Source of the DNA: Streptococcaceae bacterium
Lineage (GTDB): Bacteria > Bacillota > Bacilli > Lactobacillales > Streptococcaceae
Direction: 5' to 3'
Assembly: GCA_009779335.1 (NCBI GenBank)
Contig: WREM01000050.1
Span: 1 to 7,159, forward strand
Length of the DNA: 7,159 bases
Below, piece by piece: positions 5,872-7,159 of this stretch (position 1 is the stretch's first letter; every line of letters begins with the position of its first letter). A program made the position numbers and the translations under genes. The notes under the pieces are model-generated. The model had not been told where the DNA came from and ran no database searches. It saw only the letters and a list, made by a program, of their open reading frames with translations.

Positions 5872-7108
5872 GTCGTAAATTTTTAGTAGTGGAGAGGAAA
5901 TGCCAGAAATTCAAAGCAATAAACAAGGCACCTGATAAGAATATTGCACGATAGCCAAATAGATTAGCGACCAATGCTCCGATTAAAGGTCCAATGACAT
6001 TTCCAATGGAAGCAAAAGACTGATTGTAAGCAAAGACTCGGCTGGTCATCTCACGAGGTGCAGATTTAGAGAGGAGGGAATTAATCTGTGGGAGCATGGT
6101 TGCATCAGAAATTCCAATTAGAAAACGAAGAAACATAAGGACAAAGACACTAGAAACAAATGCAGTTGGCACTTGTACAAGAAAGGCAAGGATGAATCCA
6201 GCTCCTAGAATGTAATGAGGCCCAATCTTATCTCCCAATTTACCGAATTGTGGAGCAGCAATAATGGTTGCAATACCGGGCATAGCAGCAACAATACCGA
6301 CAAGTAAAGTGATGGACCAGTTTGTATGATTGATTTCTCTGACAAAGAGAGCCATGATGGGATTGATAGAGGTGCTCACCACTTGAATGACCGTTGTCGT
6401 GAGAAAAAGCCCAAACAGAAAGTCTTTATCGGGTAAATTTTTGAAAGATAATTTTTGAACAGATTTTGTATGGTCAAGATTTTCACGAGGAGTATGTTTT
6501 TCTGTTACGGCAAATAGGGTAAGGAGAAAAACAAGGAAAAGCAACCCTCCTGTGAGTAAAAAAGAATCTCGATAGGAGAAGGTGGAGGCGATAACCCCAC
6601 CAATAAGTGGACCGGCTAATTGTCCTGAAGTAGTTCCTGTGGCGATGATGCCTAAGGCTTTTCCCGCTTTTTCTTTTGGTGTTTGAGTGGCAATGAGAGC
6701 AATAGCATTAGAAATGAATCCCCCAAAGATACCTTGTAAAGCTCGTAAAAACATGAGTTGCCAGACATTAGTAACAAAAGCCATAGCAGAGATGACCAGT
6801 GCCATTCCTAAAGAGGCACGGAGTAACATGGGACGACGCCCATATTTATCTGCTAGACGTCCCCACAAAGGAGAAATAAGAGCTGTCATCACAAAGGTAA
6901 TGGCAAAAGTGACACTTGAAAAGATATTGAGTGTAGTCGTATCAAAATGTCCCAAATCTTCTATGTAGAGAGGGAGGAAAGGCATAATAGATGAGAATCC
7001 TACTCCTACCATGAATACACCAAACCAAAGGACAAATAAATTTCGTTTGGCTTCTTTCGCATTATCTAAATCATCCTGATTTATATTTTTTTCTGTAAAT
7101 TTATCCAT
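5846..7108 (-). CDS. MFS multidrug exporter, PmrA-like (DHA1 family)
   Basis: The 420-residue product is a 12-helix major facilitator superfamily drug:proton antiporter. After a polar N-terminus of about 23 residues, helix 1 begins near WFGVFMVGVGF. Motif A is GRLADKYGRRP (residues 83-93), motif B includes FLRALQG (about 120-126), and the exporter-specific motif C is GQLAGPLIGG (162-171). A degenerate motif A copy, GKLGDKIGP, follows in the second half. It closely resembles pneumococcal PmrA, a fluoroquinolone and dye exporter, but the substrates here are inference. The ATG at 7108 is the only reasonable start: an in-frame TTG at 7144 is the first part of the -35 box. No Shine-Dalgarno sequence exists because the -10 lies seven bases upstream, so the message should be leaderless. 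The gene converges on murA and shares its terminator. Confidence 0.9.
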   Translation of the reverse strand: MDKFTEKNINQDDLDNAKEAKRNLFVLWFGVFMVGVGFSSIMPFLPLYIEDLGHFDTTTLNIFSSVTFAITFVMTALISPLWGRLADKYGRRPMLLRASLGMALVISAMAFVTNVWQLMFLRALQGIFGGFISNAIALIATQTPKEKAGKALGIIATGTTSGQLAGPLIGGVIASTFSYRDSFLLTGGLLFLVFLLTLFAVTEKHTPRENLDHTKSVQKLSFKNLPDKDFLFGLFLTTTVIQVVSTSINPIMALFVREINHTNWSITLLVGIVAAMPGIATIIAAPQFGKLGDKIGPHYILGAGFILAFLVQVPTAFVSSVFVLMFLRFLIGISDATMLPQINSLLSKSAPREMTSRVFAYNQSFASIGNVIGPLIGALVANLFGYRAIFLSGALFIALNFWHFLSTTKNLRQKEKSTEH

Positions 7109-7115
7109 AAAGAAG

Positions 7116-7144
7116 ATTATAGCTCTGAAAAAAGAAGATGTCAA
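7116..7144 (-). promoter_or_regulatory. Consensus promoter for the MFS gene, start at or beside the ATG
   Basis: On the minus strand TTGACA (7144-7139), a 17-base spacer and TATAAT (7121-7116) make a perfect sigma-A consensus promoter. Only seven bases separate the -10 from the ATG at 7108, so transcription should begin at 7109 or on the A of the ATG itself. No operator is evident within the visible 15 bases upstream. Confidence 0.85.
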
Positions 7145-7159
7145 AAATTTTGAAAATAA

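Noticed and set aside
6687..6968. 93-codon plus-strand open frame inside the MFS gene
   Set aside because: It is antisense to a clear MFS coding region and shows no recognisable protein features.
7109..7144. In-frame TTG at 7144 as start of the MFS protein, adding 12 residues
   Set aside because: That TTG is the beginning of the TTGACA -35 box of a perfect promoter, so it lies upstream of the predicted transcript start, and the added residues are not family-like.
1..7159. Search for a novel defence, mobile or secondary-metabolite system
   Set aside because: All seven complete genes and the partial one belong to recognised families, with no IS ends, direct repeats, integrases, CRISPR repeats or tRNA genes seen by eye.

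Overview
The window looks like chromosomal DNA from a low-GC Firmicute of the Streptococcaceae, most probably Lactococcus. That genus call is inference from protein resemblance and gene order (recU-pbp1A facing a ypsA-type gene, a PmrA-like exporter next to murA); no 16S or other marker is present. Coding density is high and no gap between genes exceeds about 115 bases. The content is mostly core: cell-wall synthesis, DNA repair, stress regulation and drug export. I found no phage, IS, CRISPR, toxin-antitoxin or defence genes.

The left part (1-3121) is a minus-strand operon, read right to left: recU (Holliday junction resolvase), pbp1A (bifunctional class A penicillin-binding protein), then the N-terminal half of a metallo-beta-lactamase-fold hydrolase that runs off the window edge. 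A short divergent promoter region (3122-3233) separates it from ypsA (DUF1273/UPF0398) on the plus strand. Next come an spx-family regulator and an overlapping UPF0223 gene, apparently transcribed from their own promoter, and then murA, the first committed enzyme of peptidoglycan synthesis. A convergent, probably bidirectional terminator separates murA from a PmrA-like MFS exporter on the minus strand.

Together the genes link wall precursor synthesis (murA), wall polymerisation (pbp1A), chromosome processing at division (recU), a division-associated protein (ypsA) and a thiol/wall-stress regulator (spx). This is housekeeping grouping rather than a new system. The unusual signals lie in gene starts. 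First, pbp1A has no ATG, GTG or TTG ahead of its membrane anchor: it seems to begin at an AUA or AUU just after the in-frame recU stop, behind a GAGG Shine-Dalgarno sequence. Second, the MFS exporter has a perfect TTGACA-17-TATAAT promoter placed so close to its ATG that the mRNA should be leaderless. Third, the recU and ypsA promoters appear to overlap so that each start site lies at the other's -10 box. Fourth, the spx promoter carries a 13-bp palindrome at the -10/+1 position.
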